Under the pieces are notes generated by a model that saw nothing but the letters and a program-made list of their open reading frames with translations, made no database searches and was not told the origin of the DNA. This document shows positions 17,773 to 26,563 of a DNA stretch of 64,000 nt, one piece after another (position 1 is the first letter of the stretch; each line of letters opens with the position of its first letter). This DNA comes from Bartonella tribocorum CIP 105476 (GTDB lineage Bacteria; Pseudomonadota; Alphaproteobacteria; Rhizobiales; Rhizobiaceae), in contig NC_010161.1 of the NCBI RefSeq assembly GCF_000196435.1, forward strand, positions 1,302,001 to 1,366,000, read 5' to 3'. The position numbers and the translations under genes are program-made.

Positions 17773-17773
17773 G

Positions 17774-18883
17774 TTAAAACCTCAATAAAATCTTGAATTG
17801 TTCGCGAACATCGGCACGCAAAGGAATATTAATGGGCGTTTTGAGTATCTCGACACCGCCATTGAGTTCATCAGGCTCCAACCAAAGCTTGCCAACCGCT
17901 ATGTTTTCTGCGGGGGTAGCGTGAACGAGAATGGAAACAAAAGCTGCTTGTTTCCCGTCAACATCGTGAAAGTCTGTACGGGCAGCAAGAAACAACAGAG
18001 TGCCTGTTGGGGAGGGATTAAATCTGTTTCCGCAATGGTTGTAAACACCCTCTAAAACCTGTTCGACAGGCGCTACAGCATAGCATCTGCGATACCCAAT
18101 CACACCATCTTGGCTGTCTCTTAACACGAGATAAAGCGTGCGACCATGAAACCACTCTGCCATAAGGATATCGCGTTCATGTTTTTTAACCGAACACCAA
18201 GGAAAATTTGCCAAATCCCAAGGGTAATCGATTTGGTTCCAGCTTAATTCCTCGTCAAAGTCATCAATCCAGTTGCCAATAAGCTTGCCTTCTTGTTTTG
18301 TGAGCGTGTGATTAATTTCTGTGGTGCGTCCAAAGGAAAACAGAGTGTCACGAGCTGTTAAGCGCACGCCACTTTCAAAATCCAGCATGCTGTCATCAAG
18401 GCGTGACATATCGCCTTCTATAGCTCCCACATCATAACCATAGGTCCCACGGCGAAAATCAGAGCGAAAGCTTTTGGAAAGGTCGACAATGGCTTCAATG
18501 GCTTCAAGGCTGCTTTGTTCAGGCAATTGATCAAAATCAAGTTGAAAGGAATTCCACCATGCACGCCCTGACCATGCGGGTGTAAAGTGTGCAGAAAGCT
18601 CTAACCATTGAAGTCCCAACTCAATGGCTGCAACAGAACCACGCAAGCGCTGCCATGCAAGCCCTTGGTCAATCAGATCATAAGAATTCGAGAAATAAGG
18701 CGTGAGTTCTTGTAAACCATATTCATCAATGAGAGAGGGCAACCAAGATGGAGGGCGCGTGATTAATTTGGCACGAGAAATATCTTCGAGTGCCCTTTTT
18801 ACTTGAACATCAACAGCCATTGCATCAGCAAGGCAGCGTTCAAACAAGCTTGAATTTGGCGGCAATAACAACGAGACCATCAA
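17774..18883 (-). CDS. Tail protein I-like baseplate protein
   Basis: The 369-residue protein contains the P2 gpI-type start LFERCLADAMAVDVQVKRAL followed by LPSLIDEYGLQELTPYF and AWQRLRGSVAAIELGLQWL, which fix the family. It is longer than P2 gpI, with a C-terminal part (from about residue 240) that carries NHCGNRFNPSPTGTLLFLAARTDF. That part differs strongly from the prophage B copy and may contact the fiber. The start overlaps the end of baseplate J by four bases. Confidence 0.85.
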   Translation of the reverse strand: MMVSLLLPPNSSLFERCLADAMAVDVQVKRALEDISRAKLITRPPSWLPSLIDEYGLQELTPYFSNSYDLIDQGLAWQRLRGSVAAIELGLQWLELSAHFTPAWSGRAWWNSFQLDFDQLPEQSSLEAIEAIVDLSKSFRSDFRRGTYGYDVGAIEGDMSRLDDSMLDFESGVRLTARDTLFSFGRTTEINHTLTKQEGKLIGNWIDDFDEELSWNQIDYPWDLANFPWCSVKKHERDILMAEWFHGRTLYLVLRDSQDGVIGYRRCYAVAPVEQVLEGVYNHCGNRFNPSPTGTLLFLAARTDFHDVDGKQAAFVSILVHATPAENIAVGKLWLEPDELNGGVEILKTPINIPLRADVREQFKILLRF

Positions 18884-19746
18884 TAAGCGTGCCCCCGTAA
18901 TGATAAGGCAATTTCCCCTAGTGCTATCGCCTCATGAGGGGCGACCAGAATATCCTTGCACGGTTGCGTTATCTCCACATGATGCACACCCTCAACCATC
19001 AGGCGACTGAGTATCCAACTTAAAGAGAGATCACGCCCTAGTCTCCATGTACGCGCCCACTCTTCTCTCAAATTCTGCTCTGCCTTTTCTAAAACAAGAA
19101 AACCTTCATGAGGCAACAACCAAAGATCAGCCGAAATATCGATCACCCGCTGCACGGCACTTTTGACCAAGAGAGTATCATTGGTCATTTTTACCTGTTC
19201 TTCATCAAGGGCTGCTTGCACCTTGGCAATCAAAGCCTCATCAGCCACCCCTGATGGGCTGTCACTAAAAAGCGCCACATGAATGAGCGGGCTTTTACCC
19301 TCACGATAAACAAAAGCATCTTTGACATGGATATCGCTGGAGAGGGCAAAATATTGGTAGCGGGGCACTGTGCCCCCTGTGGAATGCCCTTGCCTATTTA
19401 AGCGAATGCGGCGGCGAAACCGCGCATCATCTTCATCTAAAAGGCGCGTAACCCCATGAAAATCTCCCAAATGGTCTAAACTTGTCCCACGCGCAAATTC
19501 CAGTAAATTGTCTCGCGCTACTTCATTAATCCGTTGGCGCAACAGCAACTCTTCATAAGCAGCCGCTTGTAATTGTATGACCACGGGGTCATAAGCGGTC
19601 TTTTCCACATTATAGGGAATATGATGAGCTGCAAAAACATCCACCAAACGCGCAATCTTTTGCTCTAAAATTACTTCAACACAAAGCTCTTCAATAATTT
19701 GTGGCAGAGGGAGTTGTGAAAAGGGTAAATGTTCAAGCTCTGCCAT
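18880..19746 (-). CDS. Baseplate assembly protein J
   Basis: The 288-residue protein is of the gpJ/Mu gp47 family of baseplate wedge proteins. Typical patterns are AAAYEELLLRQRINEVARDNLLEFARGTSLDHLGDFHGVTRL and DARFRRRIRLNRQGHSTGGTVPRYQYFALSSD. The order W-J-I around it is the conserved contractile-tail order. It overlaps the W gene by 14 bases. Confidence 0.92.
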   Translation of the reverse strand: MAELEHLPFSQLPLPQIIEELCVEVILEQKIARLVDVFAAHHIPYNVEKTAYDPVVIQLQAAAYEELLLRQRINEVARDNLLEFARGTSLDHLGDFHGVTRLLDEDDARFRRRIRLNRQGHSTGGTVPRYQYFALSSDIHVKDAFVYREGKSPLIHVALFSDSPSGVADEALIAKVQAALDEEQVKMTNDTLLVKSAVQRVIDISADLWLLPHEGFLVLEKAEQNLREEWARTWRLGRDLSLSWILSRLMVEGVHHVEITQPCKDILVAPHEAIALGEIALSLRGHAY

Positions 19747-20119
19747 AAAAAACCTCTAAAGGAAATTGCCTCTCTTGCCCATGGGACCAATCCCCCAAAT
19801 GTCCATCGGGATAAAAAACACCCCTTAAAACAAAGTGGAATGTCCCCTCGCGCGTTGCTTTGGTCAGATCAATCCTTTGCAATGAGAACCCAGGCTCTCC
19901 GCATTCTGGATTATCGAGCGCGCAGGCAATGGCTTGATAAAGACGTAAGATTGTTGCAGGATCAGCATTGGCATCTTGGAATTCTCTGACATCACACCCA
20001 TAATGGCGACGCAAAACCCGTGTTCCTATCCTTGTCATTAAACATTTATGGAGTGATTGTTGGCAATGATCCCAACCATATAAGAGAGAGCCATCCTTTT
20101 CGCTCACCCCACAACGCAT
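19733..20119 (-). CDS. Baseplate wedge protein W (gp25-like)
   Basis: The 128-residue protein has the GPW/gp25 pattern: CLMTRIGTRVLRRHYGCDVREF followed by ILRLYQAIACALDNPECGEPGFSLQRIDL. The EPG(F) element is the signature of the family. It lies between a small gene and baseplate J, as expected. Confidence 0.9.
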   Translation of the reverse strand: MRCGVSEKDGSLLYGWDHCQQSLHKCLMTRIGTRVLRRHYGCDVREFQDANADPATILRLYQAIACALDNPECGEPGFSLQRIDLTKATREGTFHFVLRGVFYPDGHLGDWSHGQERQFPLEVFYGRA

Positions 20120-20122
20120 GGT

Positions 20123-20323
20123 TTAAGCCCCTTTGCTTGTCTTTGTGGTAGAAACGGTTGGGGCCGCAGCAACAACGGGGGCTGTTTTTTCAGCAATCTG
20201 ACCAAGAAGCAAAGGGTATTTTGCTGCCTCACCGCTTAAACGGATTTCTTCACCCTTGCCTGGTGAACGGTTGCCTGCAACAAAATCGGCATTGGTTAAA
20301 ACAACATAAGTGTTCTCATGCAT
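20123..20323 (-). CDS. Small hypothetical protein in the baseplate cluster
   Basis: A 66-residue protein (MHENTYVVLTNADFVAGNR..., ending STTKTSKGA) lies between spike protein V and protein W. The first 40 residues look folded and strand-rich; the last 20 are Ala/Thr-rich and probably flexible. I do not recognise a family. Its conserved place and good coding context (GGAG before the ATG) support a real gene. Confidence 0.7.
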   Translation of the reverse strand: MHENTYVVLTNADFVAGNRSPGKGEEIRLSGEAAKYPLLLGQIAEKTAPVVAAAPTVSTTKTSKGA

Positions 20324-20335
20324 GATAAAACTCCT

Positions 20336-20929
20336 TTAAAGGGGGGAAGAGGTTGTGGAAGGACCGATTTTGACCCCGCCGTGTTTATGGCTTGCGCCAA
20401 CAGAAATTTGATTGTGCTGCAAATCTTCTGCTTCAATCTGTACACTGCCCGTTAATGCAACACGGGTTGCTTGATGAGAAAGCACCAGACCTTGTGCACT
20501 CAAATGGATTTGGTTTTCTCCATGGGAGAGAATAAGTTCATCTTTTGTCATCCGCAAAGCGCCCCCCGCATAACAGAGCGCAAGCTCTTGCGGCGAGCGT
20601 GCGGGGTTAGGCATATCCTCACTATAGCTATCGCGTACAACCAGAGAGGCGGAGCCAATTTCACCATGGGGGTTCAACAACCGCACCGGATCACCAACAT
20701 TGAAAGGCATATTGCTGGAAACAGCCCCCGCCGCTTCTTGTGCTTGCAGCCAAGGCGATAAAACCGCTTGTCCATTGGCACTCTCAGAGAAAAGTTTCAC
20801 CCGCACCCTATGACCATCAACTTCTGCAACCCGCCCGATCATGTGTTGGTTGGCAAGACAGCGTTCAAGCGCATCAAGACGCTTCATAATTTGTCGAAAG
20901 GTATCGCTTAAGAGATGTGCATCATTCAT
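20336..20929 (-). CDS. Baseplate assembly/spike protein V
   Basis: The 197-residue protein is of the P2 gpV / Mu gp45 family, the trimeric spike that pierces the outer membrane. It has an N-terminal OB-like region (MIGRVAEVDGHRVRVKLF), middle stretch LNPHGEIGSASLVVRDSY, and a C-terminal repetitive strand region ending in SHKHGGVKIGPSTTSSP. The HKHGG stretch fits the metal-binding His-x-His tip of these spikes. Confidence 0.9.
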   Translation of the reverse strand: MNDAHLLSDTFRQIMKRLDALERCLANQHMIGRVAEVDGHRVRVKLFSESANGQAVLSPWLQAQEAAGAVSSNMPFNVGDPVRLLNPHGEIGSASLVVRDSYSEDMPNPARSPQELALCYAGGALRMTKDELILSHGENQIHLSAQGLVLSHQATRVALTGSVQIEAEDLQHNQISVGASHKHGGVKIGPSTTSSPL

Positions 20930-21468
20930 GCCCCCACCTCATTGTCTAAATAAATCAACCCAGCTTTGAGTTGTCCCGCATCAGCAAAAATATCCTGTCC
21001 CAAATGATATAAATCTTGGTGCCATTCCACCACACTGATCGATACACCACGCTGCTTAATCGCCGCAGAGATAATGGGATCAATTGACACATCCCGCGGG
21101 GCACTTAAATGTGTCAATCCCCACAATTGTCCGCTATGGCATAAAACCGCGATAGCTTCTGCCAAAAGCCAACTTTGGATATCACGCTCTTTACCCGTGG
21201 TAATAATAAAAGCCCCTAAATGGAGATCCGCACTCTGCTGTCCAGACGCCACAGAAGTTAAGCGACTTTCTAAAACCGCAACACGCACAGCTGGTGCCAC
21301 AAGCATTTGTGTTTCAAGCTCTTCTAAATTAAAGCGTCCAAATTGACAGGCACAATCGCGCACATCTGGCAAAGCGCGTTTAAGGCTCTTTATCACCGCC
21401 TCACGAAACGCATTAATACGCCCTGCTTGCTTGATCATTTGACTCACGAAAAGATCCTTCCCAACCAA
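20926..21468 (-). CDS. Mu gp37-like protein (DUF1834-type)
   Basis: The 180-residue protein contains FGRFNLEELETQMLVAPAVRVAVLESRL and DLHLGAFIITTGKERD, characteristic of the phage Gp37/DUF1834 group found between the neck and spike genes in Mu-like phages. The exact role (tail terminator or neck) is not settled by the sequence. It overlaps gpV by four bases and the virion morphogenesis gene by 25. Confidence 0.78.
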   Translation of the reverse strand: MVGKDLFVSQMIKQAGRINAFREAVIKSLKRALPDVRDCACQFGRFNLEELETQMLVAPAVRVAVLESRLTSVASGQQSADLHLGAFIITTGKERDIQSWLLAEAIAVLCHSGQLWGLTHLSAPRDVSIDPIISAAIKQRGVSISVVEWHQDLYHLGQDIFADAGQLKAGLIYLDNEVGA

Positions 21469-21938
21469 TCCTCTGCTGCTTTGACAATTTCCACTTTATT
21501 TTGCTCTGAAAGCCCCAAATAAGGGCGCGCCGGCATGGTCACTTGCGGCACACACACAAAACGCTGTGCTTTGCTGCTTTTCAGAAAAAAGCGAAGGGTT
21601 TTGCCATTTTTGGGGCGAATAACCCCACCCAATTGATGAATCCGCGCATAAACCAACCCACTCCCCACCATCACCTTTTCTGGTGAAGCTTTCATATCAA
21701 TGGAGCGTGAGAGCGCCCCACTGGCAAAAAGAATGGAGGTACGGGCATGATTGTTTTTCCACTTTTCTCCTTGGGGAGAGGTTTTTTCACTTTGAATCCG
21801 CCGCCTTGTGCTCTCTTGAATGAGGCGTCCAACCCCTTGTGCTAAAGTCCCCATCGAGCTATCAGCTCCCTTTTGTAAAAAGGATAAGGCCGCTTCAAGC
21901 CCTGTCTCTTTAATCTCAATATGGGTTGAAACAGACAT
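21444..21938 (-). CDS. Phage virion morphogenesis protein (Mu gpG-like)
   Basis: The 164-residue protein has the family layout: an N-terminal helix with LEAALSFLQKGADSS, then RLIQESTRRRIQSEKTSPQGEKW, ILFASGALSRSID and YARIHQLGGVIRPKNGK. Proteins of this family act in tail completion or head-tail joining. The IHQLGG...P signature is clear. Confidence 0.87.
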   Translation of the reverse strand: MSVSTHIEIKETGLEAALSFLQKGADSSMGTLAQGVGRLIQESTRRRIQSEKTSPQGEKWKNNHARTSILFASGALSRSIDMKASPEKVMVGSGLVYARIHQLGGVIRPKNGKTLRFFLKSSKAQRFVCVPQVTMPARPYLGLSEQNKVEIVKAAEDWLGRIFS

Positions 21939-21939
21939 G

Positions 21940-22365
21940 TTACCTTCCCATCAAACGCGGTTTAGCAGTAAAAAAAGCCCCATCACGCACGGGACCATCT
22001 TCGCTCATAATTTTAGGCTCATCGCCCCCCAAACCCGCCTTGCCTTCCGCAATGCGTTTCAGCAAATCAACCGCCTGTTTGTAACGATCTTCAATGGTGG
22101 TGGTCAGTGCCGTATGGCGTATGGCTAAATTATAAACAGCAATATTGACACAAATCATGCTGAGAGCCGCCGGCTGTCCAACAATGGGGACACAGTAGCG
22201 ATGAGACAAATGCACATCAATCTCACCACTTGCTTGGTTTAGAGCAAGGGCAATAGCTTGATCTAAAAGCACTGGATCAGAATTCTCATCATCAAAAGCA
22301 CATAAGTCTTTTAAGAAATCATCACCCCAGAGCTCTTCAATCAATGTTTTGCTTGCATACGCCAT
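21940..22365 (-). CDS. DUF1320 neck protein (Mu gp36-like)
   Basis: The 141-residue protein, starting MAYASKTLIEELWGDDFL with IALALNQASGEIDVHLSHRYCVPI and DRYKQAVDLLKRIAEGKAGLG, matches DUF1320, found directly after the major capsid gene in Mu-like phages. It probably acts at the head-tail joint. It is one base upstream of the next gene. Confidence 0.85.
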   Translation of the reverse strand: MAYASKTLIEELWGDDFLKDLCAFDDENSDPVLLDQAIALALNQASGEIDVHLSHRYCVPIVGQPAALSMICVNIAVYNLAIRHTALTTTIEDRYKQAVDLLKRIAEGKAGLGGDEPKIMSEDGPVRDGAFFTAKPRLMGR

Positions 22366-22380
22366 CTTTTAAAGATTCCC

Positions 22381-23346
22381 TTAAACAACATCTTGCAGCA
22401 ACACACCGGCATCTTTTGCAGCGACCAATTCACACACCCGTTCACCCACACGCACCCGTTTACCACCCGATAAACCAATATCTGGATCAGAGATCACCCC
22501 AGAGATACGCTCACCCAATTGAGCACTAAAGCCCCAGCTAATCACCGAACCATCCGCCTGTTGCTTGGTAGGATCAATATAAAGCAGAGCAATCTTATTG
22601 CCCCAAACGCGCGCCAATTGCGCCGTACGCCCTTTGCGAGCTAAATTCACTTGCGATTCACCAATGAGTAAACGATCGGGGTGTATTTCCATCAGATCAG
22701 CAAATTGCGCTTTGGTGACAAAACCATCAGCAGTACCACCCCCTTTAACGGCTTTGATGATTTTAGGGTGGCGTTTGAGTTTTGACCAAACAACTTTGCC
22801 CATCACAAGGGTGTTGGGCGTATAGATGAGACTTTTATCCATGGCCTCATCTAAAACAGCATAAGGGTCTGATTTCTCATAATCACTAAACTTATCCTCG
22901 CCTTTAAGCGTCATCACCCGCTCTGGCGCATAATTTTTATTGTCTTGCACAAGCGCTGCCACCCGCACTTCACGCCCCAATTCCAGCAAATTGGCAAGTC
23001 CTTCCACAGCTGTCTTTTCGGGGTTATAACGAGAGCGCTTTTCTGCCCGTGCGCGAGCTGCTGCCTCAATATCGGAATTGGGAATGAGATCATCAAGCCC
23101 GTAATCTTTGACACTGGCTTCCCGTTCAAAGGCAGAAAATTCTACCACATTCGGGCGTCCTTTTCGCCCAACCTCAAGTTCAGGAACGGTAAAATTTTCC
23201 GCTAGAGGAAACTCACTATATTTAAACACCTCACTTAAAACAGAAACGCGGGGCAAAACTTTATCGCCAATAAGAGAACCTGCTGGATTGCGATACCCAA
23301 TAGCAATGGCGGTAAGTGTTGGATCAATGGGAAAAGGTCTATTCAT
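22381..23346 (-). CDS. Major capsid protein
   Basis: The 321-residue protein follows a decoration-protein gene and precedes DUF1320, the position of Mu gpT. It starts MNRPFPIDPTLTAIAIGYRNPAGSLIGDKVLPRV and includes NTLVMGKVVWSKLKRHPKI, typical of this capsid group, in which the N terminus resembles P2/lambda-E-like capsids more than Mu gpT. The assignment rests on pattern plus position. Confidence 0.85.
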   Translation of the reverse strand: MNRPFPIDPTLTAIAIGYRNPAGSLIGDKVLPRVSVLSEVFKYSEFPLAENFTVPELEVGRKGRPNVVEFSAFEREASVKDYGLDDLIPNSDIEAAARARAEKRSRYNPEKTAVEGLANLLELGREVRVAALVQDNKNYAPERVMTLKGEDKFSDYEKSDPYAVLDEAMDKSLIYTPNTLVMGKVVWSKLKRHPKIIKAVKGGGTADGFVTKAQFADLMEIHPDRLLIGESQVNLARKGRTAQLARVWGNKIALLYIDPTKQQADGSVISWGFSAQLGERISGVISDPDIGLSGGKRVRVGERVCELVAAKDAGVLLQDVV

Positions 23347-23358
23347 TTTTAGCCTCGA

Positions 23359-23700
23359 TTAATTAATTTTAAAAGAAATAACATCACCAGCAGAGCCATC
23401 ACTCATGGCAATACCAATGGTGCGGTCTGCTGCTTCTGCCTTTATGGCGTGCCCTTTGGGGTCAGAGGTCAAAAAATCACCAAAGGAAACATTGCCCCCA
23501 CAGATCACTTCGCCCCAGCCACATTGACCAACATCAAGCATCTCACCAGCCTTTGCACTCAAAGAGCCGGCAGTGCCTAATAATTTATCACCCTTTCCAG
23601 AAGCCGTTGCCACCATTCCCTCAGTTCGTGCTGCAACAATGCAATAAGGTGAAATTTCCCCAGCAGCGCGAAAAGATTTAATCAAAATCATCGTACTCAT
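23359..23700 (-). CDS. Capsid decoration protein (DUF2190-like)
   Basis: The 113-residue protein has the small-barrel pattern of DUF2190 or head-decoration proteins: SPYCIVAARTEGMVATASGKGDKLLGTAG and a C-terminal TIGIAMSDGSAGDVISFKIN. It lies between the protease/scaffold and the capsid genes. Confidence 0.78.
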   Translation of the reverse strand: MSTMILIKSFRAAGEISPYCIVAARTEGMVATASGKGDKLLGTAGSLSAKAGEMLDVGQCGWGEVICGGNVSFGDFLTSDPKGHAIKAEAADRTIGIAMSDGSAGDVISFKIN

Positions 23701-24176
23701 AATGGGCGCTCCTTTTGTTCACAAATATGATCGACCGCTTGGCTAATAGTGATGTCGAAGCCTTTTTTCTTCTGCTCTTCCTGATAATGACGTGCCGCAA
23801 CAGCAACCTCTTCTGGCGCAAGCTTTGGTTCTTGTGCTAAGGCACACACTTCTAGAGGGCTTGTTGAGGCAAGCGCCGGCAATTTTTCTATCAAACTTTT
23901 AAAATGCTCCATCCCCCCTTCAAGGCTACAGAGCGCACGATATTCTGCGCGGGCTGCCGGCAAAATCTTGCCCTCTTCAATGGTCTTGTCTAAAAGACTC
24001 TCAATGGCACTGTTTTTTTGCTCTTCTTGCAAAAGCGCTAAATCTTCTCGCGCTTTTTTTAATTGGGTGCAAAGTTCCACGCGTTCCTTTTCGCGCGCTT
24101 TAAGCGTTGCTAAAACCTCATCCGCTTTAGCATCTTCTGCCAACGATAGTGCACTGGCAATGGCTGTCAAATCCAT
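23697..24176 (-). CDS. Possible internally started scaffold protein
   Basis: Within the protease gene, the second of two ATG codons (24176) has GGAG six bases upstream and opens a 159-residue frame (MDLTAIASALSLAEDAKADE...) that is identical to the helical C-terminal half. Nested scaffold genes inside the protease gene are known in Mu (I and Z) and lambda (C and Nu3). The internal start here is inferred from the ribosome site alone. Confidence 0.55.
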   Translation of the reverse strand: MDLTAIASALSLAEDAKADEVLATLKAREKERVELCTQLKKAREDLALLQEEQKNSAIESLLDKTIEEGKILPAARAEYRALCSLEGGMEHFKSLIEKLPALASTSPLEVCALAQEPKLAPEEVAVAARHYQEEQKKKGFDITISQAVDHICEQKERPL

Positions 24177-24746
24177 CATTTTCTCCGTCAAAGTTATAGG
24201 GGGTATTTTGGGCTGTTCACGGCTTAAAGCCGTCATCACAAGGGCTGGACGATTGACCAGTCCAGCACCGGCTAAATTTAAAATTTCACCTTTCTTGGAA
24301 TGGCGAAACTCAGGCGAAAGATAGCGATATTCTCGAGCAATAATTTTTTTGGTAGCCATATCTGTCCATTTAACCCGTCCCCAAATCGCACCATCCCGCT
24401 CTGCTAATTCTTCAATCCAGCCGCTTGCCGGCGCTTCCAAGCCATTTCTCGCACGGTGATGTTGTCCATGCTCATAATCAATCACAAGCGGTCCTTTATT
24501 GGCTGCAAAGGCTTTTAAAATAGTTTGCGGATTATAATGCCATTGTCGTCCATCACGTGCCTTCACATGGGGCGCTTTGGGCAACAACTCTACCCACTCA
24601 GGCGCTTGGCTAATGGTGGCGTCTTCAAATGAAATGTCTTGGCATAAAACGTCTGGACAGAGATCTATTAACGCAGCATGAAATGTCTCATCATAAAATG
24701 TCTGGGCATCCCCATCTTTTTGATCTTCGTGAAATTCCTGTTCCAT
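23697..24746 (-). CDS. Prohead protease / scaffold (Mu gpI-like)
   Basis: The 349-residue protein has an N-terminal Mu-like protease domain (residues about 50-180) with LVIDYEHGQHHRARNGLEAPASGWI, then YRYLSPEFRHSKKGEILNLAGAGLVNRPAL, both family marks. The C-terminal part (from about 190) is helical and charged, fitting a scaffold. It is the first gene of the second late unit. Two adjacent in-frame ATG codons at 24179/24176 preceded by GGAG could start a separate scaffold protein, as with Mu gene Z. Confidence 0.88.
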   Translation of the reverse strand: MEQEFHEDQKDGDAQTFYDETFHAALIDLCPDVLCQDISFEDATISQAPEWVELLPKAPHVKARDGRQWHYNPQTILKAFAANKGPLVIDYEHGQHHRARNGLEAPASGWIEELAERDGAIWGRVKWTDMATKKIIAREYRYLSPEFRHSKKGEILNLAGAGLVNRPALVMTALSREQPKIPPITLTEKMMDLTAIASALSLAEDAKADEVLATLKAREKERVELCTQLKKAREDLALLQEEQKNSAIESLLDKTIEEGKILPAARAEYRALCSLEGGMEHFKSLIEKLPALASTSPLEVCALAQEPKLAPEEVAVAARHYQEEQKKKGFDITISQAVDHICEQKERPL

Positions 24747-24812
24747 ACATTGCCTATTGCTTTACAATTGTCATTGGCAATACAATGCATGAAACCGCTT
24801 CACCTTATAAGT

Positions 24813-24825
24813 CTGACAGTGTCAG
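24813..24825 (-). promoter_or_regulatory. Late-promoter dyad upstream of the protease operon (A)
   Basis: The dyad CTGACAGTGTCAG has G at the centre where the other two A-copy sites have C. A candidate -10 TTGTAT is at 24780-24785, about 36 bp from the centre. It corresponds in place to the Mu PI promoter. Confidence 0.68.
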
Positions 24826-24906
24826 TCAAAAGAGCATTTCTCAAAAAAGCACTCTTTTCCCTATTATTCTCCTTGTGAGAGAAACCCCCGTGCTAAACCA
24901 TCCCAT

Positions 24907-25357
24907 AAAATCGTTTTCAAAGGCACTTCAAAGGCGATAGAGCGCCGTTGTGAAGTGAGAGGTACAAATTATCACTCCACACAACAAAGCCTCTCTCAAG
25001 CCGTTTTTTTTTAAAGATTGCTTTTGAACGTTGAAACTGTTAGATTACCCACGAGGCGTGAGCCAGTTTTGCCAGGACGGTTTTACCGGATCTGCGAGGA
25101 GTTGACCGCCCTCCACGCCTTCCCGTTTTCCCCATCTCGACCCTTCTCCGCAAAGCCAACATGGTTTTTCTCAAAGTGCGTTTTTTTAAAGATTGCTTTT
25201 AAACTTTTAAACTGTTAGATTACCCGCGAGGCGTGAGCCAGTTATACCAGGACGGCTTTGCCGGATCTGCGAGGAGTTGACCGCCCTCCACGCCTTCTCA
25301 TTTTTCCTCACACACCAGTTCCTTCTTTGCAAAGCCAACAGAGCTTTACGGTGTTCT
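24907..25357. repeat. Repeat cluster downstream of gpF (A): one leader block and two 110-bp cores
   Basis: The 611 bp between gpF and the protease gene hold no normal gene. Core units at 25013-25122 and 25188-25297 are about 90% alike and start with AAAGATTGCTTTT. A 40-bp block at 24907-24946 recurs twice in B (61208-61247, 61545-61584). Read on the minus strand each core keeps a short frame ending DPVKPSWQNWLTPRG and a stop; in unit 2 changes such as GTA AAA to GCA AAG and CGT to CGC are mild for that frame. In B a remnant of the gpF 3' end sits inside the cluster. See the finding on cassette exchange. Confidence 0.7.
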
Positions 25358-26563
25358 TTACAACAACCGTTCATCCTTCTTTTCAGCCGCATCCAATAAG
25401 CGTCCAATTTCTCTAGAGCTCTTTTTATGCATGGAGGTCAACCACCATTCTTGTTTGCTTGCTACCCATTTGACCACAAAGCGCCACCATGCCCCACCAC
25501 TTTCACCAAAAAACATAACACCCTGCGTATCTTTGCGTCTGATAACGCCATGGGGGCGAATGAGTGTTTGAATGGCACCACGAAAATCCTCCAAGTGAAG
25601 AGCTCGTGCTTGATGCTCTAACAAAATATGTTTTACGCTGTCTGAAGATAAGCGAATAAGAGAGTCCTCCGCTGCAAAAACATCACGCACCTTTTGGATC
25701 ATGGGGGCAATGGGAATAAATCCACGTGGCATATGTCCTTCAAACATGGCTTCCAAAAGGGGTGAGCCCACAATATCTTCAATGGCAATGCGTTTCTGAT
25801 TGTCCCCCATGGCGTCAATTTTATCACTCAAAAAATTGCTTAAATTTTGCGCACGATGTTTTCCAGGATTCAAATGCCAACCAGGATCAATCCCCTTTGG
25901 TATCTTTTCAACGCGCCCCGTCCGCTTATTGCGCCAAACCCGCGTCTCCACATGGGGTGGCGCTGCCCCCTCTTCATAGCCTAAATTGTCTGCTTCATAA
26001 CGGCTTACCTGTCGCACACTGCATTTACACCGCCAGCCATTGGGTGGATAAAGCCAATCCCAAATGGGATCATCAACAGGTGCCGTAAACCCCACCCAAC
26101 TTTCATGTTCCAAACGCTTATGTTCTGAACTCGACAACGCATAGGTGAGATAAGGCAAAAATTCTTTATTATTTTGTGTGCGCTCCCACTCACCTGCCGC
26201 ATGCGCACTCATGGTATTGGCCCAATAAACCGTTTCTAAGCGCCGCGGGCTGCCCAATTGCACCACACTCTTTTCACCCGTTTTCGGATCACGCGCTAAT
26301 TTTTTCCCCCACCACCCTTTTTCCTGCAAAATCGGCATTAAATTTTTTTGAAACTCTTGAAAAGGAACTTGATGCTTTATCGCTTCTCCAACCGCTTGCT
26401 TAAAATCCTCTAAAATATCATAGCCTACCGATTTTGCCACCGTAAAGGAAAAGGCATGTTCTTCTGGTGCTATATCCCGCCAATCAAAACTTGGAACAAG
26501 CGCTTTGGCTTCAAAATAACGGGTCACCTCTTTAGGGGCCGTTTTAAAAAGTTCCTCATCCAT
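25358..26563 (-). CDS. Mu gpF-like minor head protein with variable C-terminal domain
   Basis: The 401-residue protein has a Mu F-like head-morphogenesis region (residues about 1-200) with ANTMSAHAAGEWERTQ, DPIWDWLYPPNGWRCKCSVRQ (the GWRCxC signature, cysteines 179 and 181) and HLNPGKH. Residues about 290-401 form an extra domain with SSDSVKHILLEHQA, DFRGAIQT, GAWWRFVVKWV and SMHKKS. In related Mu-like phages such extensions are predicted nucleases of the barnase/EndoU/colicin/RelE-like group (PBECR); that match is inferred by pattern only. The start at 26563 (MDEELF) is preferred over 26584. The gene overlaps the portal gene slightly. The C-terminal domain differs from prophage B at 15 positions while residues 101-299 are identical. 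Confidence 0.85.
   Translation of the reverse strand: MDEELFKTAPKEVTRYFEAKALVPSFDWRDIAPEEHAFSFTVAKSVGYDILEDFKQAVGEAIKHQVPFQEFQKNLMPILQEKGWWGKKLARDPKTGEKSVVQLGSPRRLETVYWANTMSAHAAGEWERTQNNKEFLPYLTYALSSSEHKRLEHESWVGFTAPVDDPIWDWLYPPNGWRCKCSVRQVSRYEADNLGYEEGAAPPHVETRVWRNKRTGRVEKIPKGIDPGWHLNPGKHRAQNLSNFLSDKIDAMGDNQKRIAIEDIVGSPLLEAMFEGHMPRGFIPIAPMIQKVRDVFAAEDSLIRLSSDSVKHILLEHQARALHLEDFRGAIQTLIRPHGVIRRKDTQGVMFFGESGGAWWRFVVKWVASKQEWWLTSMHKKSSREIGRLLDAAEKKDERLL

Noticed and set aside
24907..25357. CRISPR array or small RNA cluster after gpF
   Set aside because: Units are few, long and of unequal spacing, and they contain pieces of the gpF 3' end. A transcript cannot be excluded, but nothing specific supports an RNA gene.
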